64,000 nucleotides of DNA from Vibrio coralliirubri. Lineage in GTDB: Bacteria > Pseudomonadota > Gammaproteobacteria > Enterobacterales > Vibrionaceae. Shown here piece by piece: positions 18,446-27,722 of the stretch. The position numbers and the translations under genes are program-made. The notes beneath the pieces are model-generated. The model was not told the origin of the DNA, ran no database searches, and was given only the letters and a program-made list of their open reading frames with translations. Every line of letters starts with the position of its first letter. The first letter of the stretch is position 1. The DNA is taken from assembly GCF_024347375.1 (NCBI RefSeq), contig NZ_AP025470.1, positions 1,488,001 through 1,552,000 of the forward strand, written 5' to 3'.

Positions 18446-19072
18446 TTAAGCGTTAACGTGATCAACTGCGTCACGAACCAGCTTGCCTAGCTCGTCCCAC
18501 TTACCTTCGTCGATAAGGTTAGTTGGAACCATCCAAGTACCGCCACACGCAAGTACAGAAGGGATCGATAGGTATTCATCAACATTCTTCAAGCTTACGC
18601 CACCAGTAGGCATAAATTTAACAGGGTAAACCGCTGTTAGTGCTTTAAGCATGCCAGTACCGCCAGAAGGCTCAGCAGGGAAGAACTTCAACGTGCGAAG
18701 GCCCATTTCCATTGCTTGCTCAACTAGGCTTGGGTTGTTAACACCCGGTACGATTGCAACACCCTTATCGATACAGTATTGAACAGTGCGCGGGTTGAAA
18801 CCTGGGCTTACGATGAAATCAACGCCAGCTTCGATAGATGCGTCAACTTGCTCGTTAGTCAGTACAGTACCTGAACCGATTAGCATGTCTGGAAATTCTT
18901 TACGCATGATGCGAATCGCTTCGATTGCACATTCTGTACGTAGCGTGATTTCTGCACATGGCATGCCGTTTTCAACAAGTGCTTTACCTAGAGGGATAGC
19001 GTCTTCAGCACGGTTGATAGCGATTACAGGAATTACTTTTAGGTTTGCTAGTTGTTCATTTAATGTAGTCAT
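18446..19072 (-). CDS. kdgA: 2-keto-3-deoxy-6-phosphogluconate (KDPG) aldolase
   Basis: 208 residues, the normal length for class I KDPG/KHG aldolases. It splits KDPG into pyruvate and glyceraldehyde 3-phosphate in the cytoplasm, the last step of alginate and pectin uronate catabolism. Visible family residues are the catalytic Glu41 (AEITLRT), the pyruvate-site block GSGTVL (66-71) and the Schiff-base Lys129 in LKFFPAE, then the phosphate loop PTGGV. Last gene of the kdgF-kdgK-kdgA operon, 73 bp after kdgK, and directly followed by a terminator. Also known as eda. Confidence 0.95.
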   Translation of the reverse strand: MTTLNEQLANLKVIPVIAINRAEDAIPLGKALVENGMPCAEITLRTECAIEAIRIMRKEFPDMLIGSGTVLTNEQVDASIEAGVDFIVSPGFNPRTVQYCIDKGVAIVPGVNNPSLVEQAMEMGLRTLKFFPAEPSGGTGMLKALTAVYPVKFMPTGGVSLKNVDEYLSIPSVLACGGTWMVPTNLIDEGKWDELGKLVRDAVDHVNA

Positions 19073-19145
19073 GAATTCTTTCTCACGTTAAATGTGGGCT
19101 TGCTTTCAACTAAGCAAACCCTTGATTAATAGTTAAAGTGCGTAA

Positions 19146-20078
19146 TTATAGAGACAGATCAGGCGTCGCTTCTAGAGGAATGATAGCACCTGGATGCTGA
19201 ATCACAGTCCCTGCCACAATATGACCAGCTAACGCTGCATCACGTGCATTGCCACCGCTTAAGCGCTTAGCTAGGAAGCCCGCGCTGAACGAGTCGCCAG
19301 CCGCTGTAGTATCAACAATGTTGTCTACTGGGTTTGGAGCAACGTACTGAGCGCTTTGGCTCTCAACCACTAGGCAGTCTTTAGCACCACGTTTAATGAT
19401 GATCTCTTTCACACCAGATTCAGACGTACGTGCAATACACTGTTCAATGCTTTCGTCGCCATACAACTCTTGCTCGTCATCGAACGTCAGTAGAGCCGTG
19501 TCTGTGTACTTAAGCATCTTCAAGTACCAAGAGATCGCTTCTTGTTGGCTTTCCCAAAGTTTTGGACGGAAGTTATTGTCGAAGAATACTTGGCCGCCTT
19601 GCGCTTTAAATTTGTCTAAGAAGTTGAATAGCTGCGTGCGTCCATTCTCTGTCAAGATAGCAAGCGTAATACCACTTAGGTAAACCGCATCAAAAGAGAA
19701 TAACTTATCAAGTAGAGCAGGCGTGTCTTCCTGGTCAAACATGAACTTTGCTGCAGCATCATTACGCCAGTAGTGGAAACTGCGTTCACCAGTTTCATCG
19801 GTCTCGATGTAGTAAAGCCCTGGTTGTTTGTGATCAAGCTGAGCAATTAAGCTAGTGTCGATACCTTCCGCTTGCCACTTTTCTAACATGTCGGTACTGA
19901 ATGGGTCAGTGCCTAGTGCTGTTACGTAGCTCGTGTTGATATCTTGCTCTTTTGTTAAGCGAGACAAGTAAAGTGCAGTATTTAGTGTATCGCCACCGAA
20001 ACTTTGCTTAAGCCCGTCTTGTTTCTTTTGTAGCTCAACCATGCACTCGCCAATGACCGCGATGTTTAATGATTTCAT
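19146..20078 (-). CDS. kdgK: 2-keto-3-deoxygluconate (KDG) kinase, PfkB family
   Basis: 310 residues. Phosphorylates KDG to KDPG with ATP. The N-terminus (IAVIGECMVELQ) and GGDTLNTALYLSRL are typical of ribokinase/PfkB sugar kinases. The C-terminal signature DTTAAGDSFSAGFLA contains the catalytic base Asp262 and the anion hole. It sits 34 bp after kdgF and 73 bp before kdgA on the same strand, so the three are almost certainly co-transcribed. No signal peptide; cytoplasmic. Confidence 0.94.
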   Translation of the reverse strand: MKSLNIAVIGECMVELQKKQDGLKQSFGGDTLNTALYLSRLTKEQDINTSYVTALGTDPFSTDMLEKWQAEGIDTSLIAQLDHKQPGLYYIETDETGERSFHYWRNDAAAKFMFDQEDTPALLDKLFSFDAVYLSGITLAILTENGRTQLFNFLDKFKAQGGQVFFDNNFRPKLWESQQEAISWYLKMLKYTDTALLTFDDEQELYGDESIEQCIARTSESGVKEIIIKRGAKDCLVVESQSAQYVAPNPVDNIVDTTAAGDSFSAGFLAKRLSGGNARDAALAGHIVAGTVIQHPGAIIPLEATPDLSL

Positions 20079-20112
20079 ATGCTTACCTTAGCAACTGAGG
20101 TTGCGCTAGTTA

Positions 20113-20448
20113 TTATTTTAGGAAATCTTCACGCGCAGGGTTGAAGATATCAAGAAGGATGCTGTCTTGCTCTAGTGCAACAGCACCGTGCATCATGTGT
20201 TTACGAGCGAAGTAAGCATCGCCTTCTTTAAGGACTCTCTTTTCGCCTTCAATCTCAGCTTCGAAGCTGCCACGAACTACGTAACCGATTTGGTCATGGA
20301 TTTCGTGAGTATGAGGGTGGCCAATCGCGCCCTTGTCAAAACATAGGTGTACTGCCATTAGATCGTCAGTGTAAGCAACGATTTTACGCTTAATGCCGCC
20401 ACCAAGTTCTTCCCATGGGTTTTCATCTAGGATAAAGAAAGAGTTCAT
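20113..20448 (-). CDS. kdgF: KdgF-type cupin, opens unsaturated uronate to linear ketouronate
   Basis: 111-residue single-domain cupin. The metal ligands expected for KdgF are all present: His46 and His48 (HPHTH), Gln53 (HDQIGYV) and His87 (MMHG). KdgF proteins speed the conversion of 4,5-unsaturated monouronates, released by exolytic lyases, into the linear DEH/DKI form that downstream reductases use. First gene of the kdgF-kdgK-kdgA operon, with Shine-Dalgarno AGGAG shortly before the ATG. Divergent from the PL17 genes, with a perfect GntR-type operator in the shared promoter region. Confidence 0.92.
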   Translation of the reverse strand: MNSFFILDENPWEELGGGIKRKIVAYTDDLMAVHLCFDKGAIGHPHTHEIHDQIGYVVRGSFEAEIEGEKRVLKEGDAYFARKHMMHGAVALEQDSILLDIFNPAREDFLK

Positions 20449-20521
20449 TGTGTATCTCCTAATCTGTTTAAATCTTTTAAGTGTTACTTAACTTGCATCC
20501 ATCATAAGGGAATGAGCCTAA

Positions 20522-20532
20522 TTGTAATACAA
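20522..20532. promoter_or_regulatory. GntR/FadR-type operator TTGTAATACAA (perfect)
   Basis: Perfect palindrome, extended to ATTGTAATACAAT at 20521-20533, 74 bp upstream of the kdgF start. It lies in the region shared with the divergent PL17 operon, so one site could control both. Each strand contains TACAAT, a -10-like hexamer, within the site. Confidence 0.7.
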
Positions 20533-20546
20533 TATATCTAAATTTG

Positions 20547-20562
20547 TGTGATATTGATCAAG
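20547..20562. promoter_or_regulatory. Possible CRP site between kdgF and the PL17 genes
   Basis: TGTGA-N6-TCAAG has a perfect left half and three of five bases in the right half of the CRP consensus. Weak by itself; the position beside the operator is what makes it worth listing. Confidence 0.3.
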
Positions 20563-20703
20563 CGATACTTTATATAGCGTAAATAAATCAACAACTTAAT
20601 AAATGGCCAATATTTACCATTAGTCAGCTACATCAATGACTTATAGCTAATTGTGTGACTCTACTCATCATTTAGCGACGAATAGGTATAATTAAAGCTC
20701 ATA

Positions 20704-20714
20704 TTGTATTACTT
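20704..20714. promoter_or_regulatory. GntR/FadR-type operator, degenerate (TTGTATTACTT)
   Basis: Matches 8 of the 10 defined positions of TTGTAnTACAA, with one intact half. It lies 68 bp upstream of the first PL17 gene, on the oal side of the divergent control region. Confidence 0.45.
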
Positions 20715-20781
20715 TATATGGGGTTTGAAAATTTAATCAAAGTTTAAGCAGATAAACTCTTTATTGAGGGTGACAAAGAAT

Positions 20782-22971
20782 ATGACGACTAAACCAGTAT
20801 TGTTGACTGAAGCAGAAATCGAGCAGCTTCATCTTGAAGTGGGCCGTTCTAGCTTAATGGGCAAAACCATTGCAGCGAACGCGAAAGATCTAGAAGCATT
20901 CATGCGTTTACCTATTGATGTCCCAGGTCATGGTGAAGCCGGGGGTTACGAACATAACCGCCATAAGCAAAATTACACGTACATGAATCTAGCTGGTCGC
21001 ATGTTCTTGATCACTAAAGAGCAAAAGTACGCTGACTTTGTTACAGAATTACTAGAAGAGTACGCAGACAAATACCTAACGTTTGATTATCACGTACAGA
21101 AAAACACTAACCCTACAGGTCGTTTGTTCCACCAAATCCTGAACGAACACTGCTGGTTAATGTTCTCAAGCTTAGCTTACTCTTGTGTTGCTTCAACCCT
21201 GACACAAGAACAACGCGACAATATTGAGTCTCGCATTTTTGAACCAATGCTAGAAATGTTCACGGTTAAATACGCACACGACTTCGACCGAATTCACAAT
21301 CACGGTATTTGGGCAGTAGCAGCTGTCGGTATTTGTGGTCTTGCTTTAGGTAAGCGTGAGTACCTTGAAATGTCAGTGTACGGCATTGACCGTAACGACA
21401 CTGGCGGCTTCCTAGCGCAAGTTTCTCAGCTGTTTGCACCTTCTGGCTACTACATCGAAGGGCCTTACTACCACCGCTACGCGATTCGCCCAACGTGTGT
21501 GTTCGCTGAAGTGATCCACCGTCACATGCCTGAAGTGGATATCTACAACTACAAAGGCGGCGTGATTGGTAACACAGTACAAGCGATGCTGGCGACGGCT
21601 TACCCGAACGGTGAGTTCCCAGCTCTGAATGATGCTTCTCGTACTATGGGCATCACAGACATGGGTGTTCAGGTTGCAGTAAGTGTTTACAGCAAGCATT
21701 ACTCTTCTGAAAACGGCGTAGACCAAAACATTCTTGGTATGGCGAAGATTCAAGACGCAGTATGGATGCATCCATGTGGTCTTGAGCTATCTAAAGCCTA
21801 CGAAGCAGCTTCTGCTGAGAAAGAAATCGGCATGCCTTTCTGGCCAAGTGTTGAGTTGAACGAAGGCCCTCAAGGTCATAACGGCGCGCAAGGCTTTATC
21901 CGTATGCAGGATAAGAAAGGCGACGTTTCTCAACTTGTTATGAACTACGGCCAACACGGTATGGGTCACGGCAACTTTGATACGCTGGGTATTTCTTTCT
22001 TCAACCGTGGTCAAGAAGTACTGCGTGAATACGGCTTCTGTCGTTGGGTGAACGTTGAGCCTAAATTCGGCGGCCGTTACCTAGACGAAAACAAATCTTA
22101 CGCTCGTCAAACAATTGCACACAACGCAGTAACGATTGATGAAAAATGTCAGAACAACTTTGACGTTGAGCGCGCAGATGCAGTACACGGCTTACCACAC
22201 TTCTTCAAAGTAGAAGACGAGCAAATCAATGGCATGAGCGCATTTGCTAACGATCATTACGAAGGTTTTGACATGCAACGCAGCGTGTTCATGCTAAACC
22301 TTGAAGAATTAGAATCTCCGCTACTATTAGATCTTTACCGTTTAGATTCTGAGAAAGGCGGCGAAGGCGAGCATCAATACGACTACTCACACCAATATCA
22401 AGGTCAGATTGTTCGCACTAACTTTGAATACCAAGCAAACAAAGAGCTGAACACTCTAGGTGAAGACTTCGGTTACCAACACCTATGGAACGTGGCAAGC
22501 GGTGAAGTGAAGGGCACAGCACAGGTAAGCTGGCTACAGAACAACACTTACTACACGTGGCTAGGTGCAACGTCTAACGACAATGCTGAAGTTATCTTTA
22601 CTCGCACTGGCGCTAACGACCCAAGCTTCAACCTACGTTCAGAGCCTGCGTTCATTCTACGCAGCAAAGGTGAAACAACATTGTTTGCCTCTGTTGTTGA
22701 AACGCACGGTTACTTCAACGAAGAATTCGAGCAATCAGTTAATGCACGTGGTGTTGTGAAAGACATCAAAGTAGTGGCTCACACGAATATCGGTTCGGTA
22801 GTTGAGATCACCACAGAGAAATCAAACGTGATAGTGATGATCAGCAACCAACTTGGCGCGACTGACAGCACTGAACACAAAGTAGAGCTGAACGGCAAAG
22901 TATACAGCTGGACAGGCTTCTACTCAGTAGAAACAACTTTAAACCCAGAATTAGCAGAGCAGGGGAAATAA
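20782..22971 (+). CDS. PL17-type oligoalginate lyase (heparinase II/III fold), first of a tandem pair
   Basis: 729 residues from the ATG at 20782, preferred over an in-frame TTG six codons upstream because GAGGG lies 11 bp before it. Exolytic enzymes of this family release unsaturated monouronate from oligoalginates. An Asn-His pair (Asn173-His174) and a Tyr 56 residues after the His (Tyr230, in GYYIEGPYYHRY) reproduce the spacing of the catalytic Asn201/His202/Tyr258 known from Saccharophagus Alg17C. GGRY (Tyr433) may supply the fourth residue. The C-terminal half is the beta-sheet heparinase II/III domain. No signal peptide, so it should act in the cytoplasm. Two bases separate it from its paralog downstream. 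Corresponds to OalB/OalC in published V. splendidus loci; which one is not certain. Confidence 0.9.
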   Translation: MTTKPVLLTEAEIEQLHLEVGRSSLMGKTIAANAKDLEAFMRLPIDVPGHGEAGGYEHNRHKQNYTYMNLAGRMFLITKEQKYADFVTELLEEYADKYLTFDYHVQKNTNPTGRLFHQILNEHCWLMFSSLAYSCVASTLTQEQRDNIESRIFEPMLEMFTVKYAHDFDRIHNHGIWAVAAVGICGLALGKREYLEMSVYGIDRNDTGGFLAQVSQLFAPSGYYIEGPYYHRYAIRPTCVFAEVIHRHMPEVDIYNYKGGVIGNTVQAMLATAYPNGEFPALNDASRTMGITDMGVQVAVSVYSKHYSSENGVDQNILGMAKIQDAVWMHPCGLELSKAYEAASAEKEIGMPFWPSVELNEGPQGHNGAQGFIRMQDKKGDVSQLVMNYGQHGMGHGNFDTLGISFFNRGQEVLREYGFCRWVNVEPKFGGRYLDENKSYARQTIAHNAVTIDEKCQNNFDVERADAVHGLPHFFKVEDEQINGMSAFANDHYEGFDMQRSVFMLNLEELESPLLLDLYRLDSEKGGEGEHQYDYSHQYQGQIVRTNFEYQANKELNTLGEDFGYQHLWNVASGEVKGTAQVSWLQNNTYYTWLGATSNDNAEVIFTRTGANDPSFNLRSEPAFILRSKGETTLFASVVETHGYFNEEFEQSVNARGVVKDIKVVAHTNIGSVVEITTEKSNVIVMISNQLGATDSTEHKVELNGKVYSWTGFYSVETTLNPELAEQGK

Positions 22972-22973
22972 TA

Positions 22974-25127
22974 ATGAGCTATCAACCACTTTTACTTAAC
23001 TTTGATGAAGCAGCAGAGCTTCGTAAAGAACTTGGCAAGGATAGCCTTTTAGGTAACGCACTGACTCGCGACATTAAACAAACTGACGCTTACATGGCGG
23101 AAGTTGGCATTGAAGTACCTGGTCACGGTGAAGGCGGCGGTTACGAGCACAACCGTCACAAACAAAACTACATCCATATGGATCTAGCGGGCCGTTTGTT
23201 CCTTATCACTGAGGAAACAAAGTACCGTGATTACATCGTTGATATGCTAACAGCGTACGCGACGGTGTATCCAACACTTGAAAGCAACGTAAGCCGTGAC
23301 TCTAACCCTCCGGGTAAGCTGTTCCACCAAACGTTGAACGAAAACATGTGGATGCTTTACGCTTCTTGTGCGTACAGCTGTATTTACCACACCATCTCTG
23401 AAGAGCAAAAGCGTCTGATCGAAGACGATCTTCTAAAGCAGATGATCGAAATGTTCGTTGTGACTTACGCACACGACTTCGATATCGTACACAACCACGG
23501 CTTATGGGCAGTGGCAGCGGTAGGTATCTGTGGTTACGCAATCAACGATCAAGAGTCAGTAGACAAAGCGCTTTACGGCCTGAAACTAGACAAAGTAAGC
23601 GGCGGTTTCTTAGCACAACTTGACCAACTGTTCTCGCCAGACGGCTACTACATGGAAGGTCCTTACTACCACCGCTTCTCGCTACGTCCAATCTACCTGT
23701 TTGCAGAAGCGATTGAACGTCGTCAGCCTGAAGTTGGTATCTATGAATTCAACGATTCAGTGATCAAGACAACGTCGTACTCTGTATTCAAAACAGCATT
23801 CCCAGACGGTACATTGCCAGCTCTAAACGATTCATCGAAGACAATCTCTATCAACGATGAAGGCGTTATCATGGCAACGTCTGTGTGTTACCACCGTTAC
23901 GAGCAGACAGAAACTCTGCTTGGCATGGCTGATCACCAACAAAACGTTTGGGTTCATGCTTCAGGTAAAACACTGTCTGACGCGGTTGATGCAGCAGACG
24001 ACATCAAAGCATTTAACTGGGGTAGCCTGTTTGTAATGGACGGCCCTGAAGGCGAAAAAGGCGGCGTAAGCATCCTTCGTCACCGTGATGAGCAAGACGA
24101 CGACACAATGGCATTGATCTGGTTTGGTCAGCACGGTTCTGACCACCAGTATCACTCTGCGCTAGACCACGGTCACTACGATGGCTTGCACCTAAGCGTA
24201 TTCAACCGTGGCCACGAAGTGCTGCACGATTACGGCTTCGGTCGTTGGGTAAACGTTGAGCCTAAGTTTGGCGGTCGTTACATCCCAGAGAACAAGTCTT
24301 ATTGTAAGCAGACGGTTGCTCACAACACAGTAACGGTTGATCAGAAAACACAGAACAACTTCAACACAGCACTGGCTGAGTCTAAGTTTGGTCAGAAGCA
24401 CTTCTTCGTAGCAGACGACCAGTCTCTACAAGGTATGAGCGGCACGATTTCTGAGTACTACACTGGCGTAGACATGCAACGCAGCGTGATTCTTGCTGAT
24501 CTTCCTGAGTTCGAAAAGCCGCTAGTGATTGATGTTTACCGCATCGAAGCTGACGCTGAGCACCAGTACGACCTGCCAGTTCACCACTCTGGCCAGATCA
24601 TCCGTACTGACTTTGATTACAACATGGAAAAAACGCTTAAGCCGCTAGGTGAAGACAACGGTTACCAGCACTTATGGAACGTTGCTTCAGGCAAAGTGAA
24701 CGAAGAAGGTTCTTTAGTAAGCTGGCTACATGACAGCAGCTACTACAGCCTAGTAACCAGCGCGAATGCGGGCAGCGAAGTGATTTTTGCTCGCACTGGT
24801 GCTAACGATCCAGACTTCAACCTTAAGAGTGAGCCTGCGTTCATCTTACGTCAGTCTGGTCAAAACCACGTGTTTGCTTCTGTATTAGAAACGCATGGTT
24901 ACTTTAACGAGTCTATCGAAGCCTCTGTAGGCGCTCGTGGTCTAGTTAAATCAGTATCTGTTGTGGGCCATAACAGTGTCGGGACTGTTGTTCGCACTCA
25001 GACTACTTCTGGTAACACTTACCACTACGGTATCTCAAACCAAGCTGAAGACACGCAGCAAGCAACTCACACTGTTGAGTTCGCGGGCGAGACATACTCG
25101 TGGGAAGGATCATTTGCTCAACTGTAA
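22974..25127 (+). CDS. PL17-type oligoalginate lyase, second of a tandem pair
   Basis: 717 residues; starts 2 bp after the preceding stop, so translation is probably coupled. Clearly paralogous to the upstream enzyme: both share the PGHGE-GGYEHNRHKQNY block, HNHG-WAVAAVGICG (Asn174-His175), GYY-EGPYYHR (Tyr231/Tyr232) and RWVNVEPKFGGRY. No signal peptide. The two proteins differ in the loop between the catalytic His and Tyr by one residue and over much of the surface, which points to divided substrate range (M-rich versus G-rich or different oligomer length) rather than simple dosage. That division is inference. A strong terminator follows. Confidence 0.9.
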   Translation: MSYQPLLLNFDEAAELRKELGKDSLLGNALTRDIKQTDAYMAEVGIEVPGHGEGGGYEHNRHKQNYIHMDLAGRLFLITEETKYRDYIVDMLTAYATVYPTLESNVSRDSNPPGKLFHQTLNENMWMLYASCAYSCIYHTISEEQKRLIEDDLLKQMIEMFVVTYAHDFDIVHNHGLWAVAAVGICGYAINDQESVDKALYGLKLDKVSGGFLAQLDQLFSPDGYYMEGPYYHRFSLRPIYLFAEAIERRQPEVGIYEFNDSVIKTTSYSVFKTAFPDGTLPALNDSSKTISINDEGVIMATSVCYHRYEQTETLLGMADHQQNVWVHASGKTLSDAVDAADDIKAFNWGSLFVMDGPEGEKGGVSILRHRDEQDDDTMALIWFGQHGSDHQYHSALDHGHYDGLHLSVFNRGHEVLHDYGFGRWVNVEPKFGGRYIPENKSYCKQTVAHNTVTVDQKTQNNFNTALAESKFGQKHFFVADDQSLQGMSGTISEYYTGVDMQRSVILADLPEFEKPLVIDVYRIEADAEHQYDLPVHHSGQIIRTDFDYNMEKTLKPLGEDNGYQHLWNVASGKVNEEGSLVSWLHDSSYYSLVTSANAGSEVIFARTGANDPDFNLKSEPAFILRQSGQNHVFASVLETHGYFNESIEASVGARGLVKSVSVVGHNSVGTVVRTQTTSGNTYHYGISNQAEDTQQATHTVEFAGETYSWEGSFAQL

Positions 25128-25267
25128 ATGATTAATACACATGCCGTTTAACGATGGCTTGTGTTGATGTGGTGCTTTGCGGGAACGAAGCATCACATTG
25201 AATTCAGTCGTGATTGCAAAATCGTTCGTTGATACCAACAACGACTGAATACATCGGGAATAAGTCA

Positions 25268-25304
25268 AACCGAGTAACTCATTGCGAGTTGCTCGGTTTT
25301 TTTT
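25268..25304 (+). terminator. Intrinsic terminator of the PL17 operon
   Basis: A 13-bp stem with one G:T pair (25268-25280 / 25286-25298), 5-nt loop, and eight T. About 140 bp after the second PL17 stop codon. Confidence 0.88.
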
Positions 25305-25423
25305 GCGTGCAGCTTTTATTAGAAGTGGGAGAGAGGATGGGGCAACGGAGCTTCCCTTTTCCTTCGAATCTTACAGAGTGGGCTAAAGTATAATTTAGGA
25401 TTTAAAAATGAAGGGATTCAAGG

Positions 25424-26248
25424 ATGAAATGGTTATTGGCAATAGTTACGATATCTGGCGTCGCATTGGCGGCAGAAAATAACAATGTTGAGGTGAGCAG
25501 TGAGCATTTCGTCCGTTATCAATACCAAGACAAAGTCAGCTATGGAAAGCTAGACAATGACGTTGTGTTACCGATCAGCGGCGATATCTTTGGAGAATAT
25601 TCGGTAGCAAAAAATTCGATCCCGTTAGAGTCGGTTGAGGTGTTACTGCCGACAAAACCAGAGAAAGTCTTCGCCGTCGGGATGAACTTTGCTAGCCACT
25701 TAGCTTCACCTGCTGATGCACCACCGCCGATGTTTCTTAAACTTCCTTCTTCTTTGATTCTCACGGGCGAAGTGATTCAAGTGCCACCAAAAGCAAGAAA
25801 CGTTCATTTTGAAGGTGAGCTGGTAGTTGTGATTGGGCAAGAGCTCAGTCAAGCCACTGAAGAAGAAGCCGAGCAAGCGATCTTTGGTGTCACCGTGGGC
25901 AACGATATTACGGAAAGAAGTTGGCAAGGCGCCGATTTACAATGGCTCCGAGCGAAAGCTTCCGATGGTTTTGGCCCGGTTGGCAACACAATTGTGCGCG
26001 GCATTGATTACAACAATGTTGAATTAACCACTCTTGTTAACGGCAAGGTGGTTCAACAAGAAAATACTTCGTTTATGATTCACAAGCCACGAAAAGTCGT
26101 GAGTTATTTGAGCCACTATTTTACCCTCAAACCGGGCGATCTTATTTTCATGGGCACGCCAGGTAGAACCTATGCTCTGTCCGACAAAGATCAAGTGAGT
26201 GTCACGATTGAAGGGGTAGGGACTGTGGTCAACGAAGTGCGGTTCTGA
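25424..26248 (+). CDS. Fumarylacetoacetate-hydrolase-family protein with a signal peptide
   Basis: 274 residues. The FAH fold motifs are present: VGMNFASHL, HFEGELVVVIG (metal-binding Glu of the E-E-D triad), GNDITERSWQ, KASDGFGPVG and the closing MGTPGRT. FAH-family enzymes hydrolyse or decarboxylate small acyl-pyruvate-like keto acids and are normally cytoplasmic. Here the N-terminus (MKWLLAIVTISGVALAAE) looks like a Sec signal peptide, so the protein would be periplasmic. It stands alone between the PL17 terminator and its own hairpin, with no operator of the alginate type in front. The substrate cannot be told from sequence. Confidence 0.8.
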   Translation: MKWLLAIVTISGVALAAENNNVEVSSEHFVRYQYQDKVSYGKLDNDVVLPISGDIFGEYSVAKNSIPLESVEVLLPTKPEKVFAVGMNFASHLASPADAPPPMFLKLPSSLILTGEVIQVPPKARNVHFEGELVVVIGQELSQATEEEAEQAIFGVTVGNDITERSWQGADLQWLRAKASDGFGPVGNTIVRGIDYNNVELTTLVNGKVVQQENTSFMIHKPRKVVSYLSHYFTLKPGDLIFMGTPGRTYALSDKDQVSVTIEGVGTVVNEVRF

Positions 26249-26282
26249 TGGTGAAAAATGTTTATTACGTTTCAACAAACGA

Positions 26283-26307
26283 AAAGCCTACTCATTGAGT
26301 AGGCTTT
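26283..26307. terminator. Hairpin after the FAH-family gene
   Basis: Perfect 11-bp stem AAAGCCTACTC/GAGTAGGCTTT with a 3-nt loop, 34 bp after the stop codon. The T run is short, so it may act weakly, in either direction. Confidence 0.65.
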
Positions 26308-26541
26308 GATCTTATTGACTAGGGCGTGTTGACTTTTCGCGGTTAAATTTTGTTCGAGATAAAAGCGTTTTAATCGAGGCGAGGGGGAAGTCGCCTAGTC
26401 ATTCTAAGCAAATCCCCCTCAACAAAGAGTAAAACGCTTTTTGCGGGGGCGCCCAGCTCGAACCCTTCGGGCAGCGTTTGCTGGCCATTTCTACTACGTT
26501 ATTGATGTGACCCCATAAAAGTAGACACTTAATACAGAGCA

Positions 26542-26865
26542 TTGAGTGTCATGAAAGTAAAATCACAAAGACAATATACAGACGAATTTAAACGAGAAGC
26601 TGTTCAGCGATCTCTCGATTCTTCTGATACCGTTAAGTCAGTAGCACTATCCTTAGGAATATCGCCGGTGCTACTTTCTAAATGGAGATGCCAAATGACA
26701 TCGAAAAAGACTAACTCCCTCCCAATACCTAACCACGGCCCCGAAAAATCCTTTGCACAACTGGAGAAAGAGATCCGTCAATTGAAAAAGAAGCTTGAGA
26801 TGGCAGAGCTGGAGAATGATTTCTTAAAGGAAGCGAAGGCTTTCTTCGACAGCCAAAAAGAATAA
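26542..26865 (+). CDS. IS3-family transposase, OrfA (helix-turn-helix subunit)
   Basis: 107 residues. N-terminal HTH (QYTDEFKREAVQRS...KSVALSLGISPVLLSKW) followed by a leucine-rich coiled coil (about 72-97) typical of IS3 OrfA. The A5G run at 26855-26860 is a plausible slippery site: slipping back one base enters the orfB frame, which is open there and reads on into OrfB, making the OrfAB transposase. Confidence 0.88.
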   Translation: MSVMKVKSQRQYTDEFKREAVQRSLDSSDTVKSVALSLGISPVLLSKWRCQMTSKKTNSLPIPNHGPEKSFAQLEKEIRQLKKKLEMAELENDFLKEAKAFFDSQKE

Positions 26866-26894
26866 GGTTCGAGTATATCCTTAAGAAGGCCAGT

Positions 26895-27722
26895 GTGAAG
26901 CTTCCTGTCATACGACTATGCCAATGGTTGGGTGTTTCTAAAGCGGGTTATTACAAGTGGCTAACAAGGAAACCATCGAAGCGAGAGACAGACAATGAGT
27001 CTTTAAGTCACTACTTGAGGAGAGAAAGCAAAGCTCAGTATTGTATTCCAGGCTATCGAAAGCTTTGGGAAGCAGCGGTCGCTAACGGCTTTATTTGTAA
27101 TAAAAAGCGAGTACAGAGGCTTCTGCAGAATATGGGCTATCGCTCTTGCGCGAGCAAGAAGCGATATGGACGAGCACCAAGACAAAATACGCTTATACCT
27201 GCCTATAACATTCTTGCCCGTCAATTTAAGGTGGATAAACCCGATCGAGTTTGGGTGTCAGATATAACTCAGGTGCGCTGTACTGATGGTTGGCAATACC
27301 TGTGCGTCGTCTTAGATTTGTTTTCACGCAAAGTGATTGGTTGGTCGACAAGTCGCATTAATAACGCAAAGTTAGTGCTAAGAAGCCTGAATAAGGCTTG
27401 GAAACAAAGGCAGCCCTTAGGTCACGAGCTTTTGTTTCACTCCGATCAAGGTATACAGTATCGAGCGTTGGAGACGATCCGTTGGCACCGTAAACGAAAG
27501 ATTAAAGTCAGCATGTCGAGAAAAGGAAACTGTTGGGACAACGCTTGTTCCGAAAGCTTCTTTGCGCAATATAAGAAAGAGTGGATGAACAACTTAGATC
27601 AGCTTTCACGACAAGAAATGACGATGCAGAGTCGAATTTATATCGATACCTATTATAATCCAGTAAGAAGACATGGGACTCTAGGTGGAGTGAGTCCCAT
27701 GGACTTTGAACTAATCAACTAA
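26895..27722 (+). CDS. IS3-family transposase, OrfB (DDE catalytic subunit)
   Basis: 275 residues from a GTG, but the frame is open upstream to the slippery site in orfA, so the working protein is probably the OrfAB frameshift product. HTH_21-like region GYRKLWEAAVANG, then the rve integrase core with Asp in WVSDITQV, Asp in HSDQGIQY and Glu in WDNACSESFF (the DDE triad), and the closing YNPVRRHGTLGGVSP. Appears complete. Confidence 0.92.
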   Translation: MKLPVIRLCQWLGVSKAGYYKWLTRKPSKRETDNESLSHYLRRESKAQYCIPGYRKLWEAAVANGFICNKKRVQRLLQNMGYRSCASKKRYGRAPRQNTLIPAYNILARQFKVDKPDRVWVSDITQVRCTDGWQYLCVVLDLFSRKVIGWSTSRINNAKLVLRSLNKAWKQRQPLGHELLFHSDQGIQYRALETIRWHRKRKIKVSMSRKGNCWDNACSESFFAQYKKEWMNNLDQLSRQEMTMQSRIYIDTYYNPVRRHGTLGGVSPMDFELIN

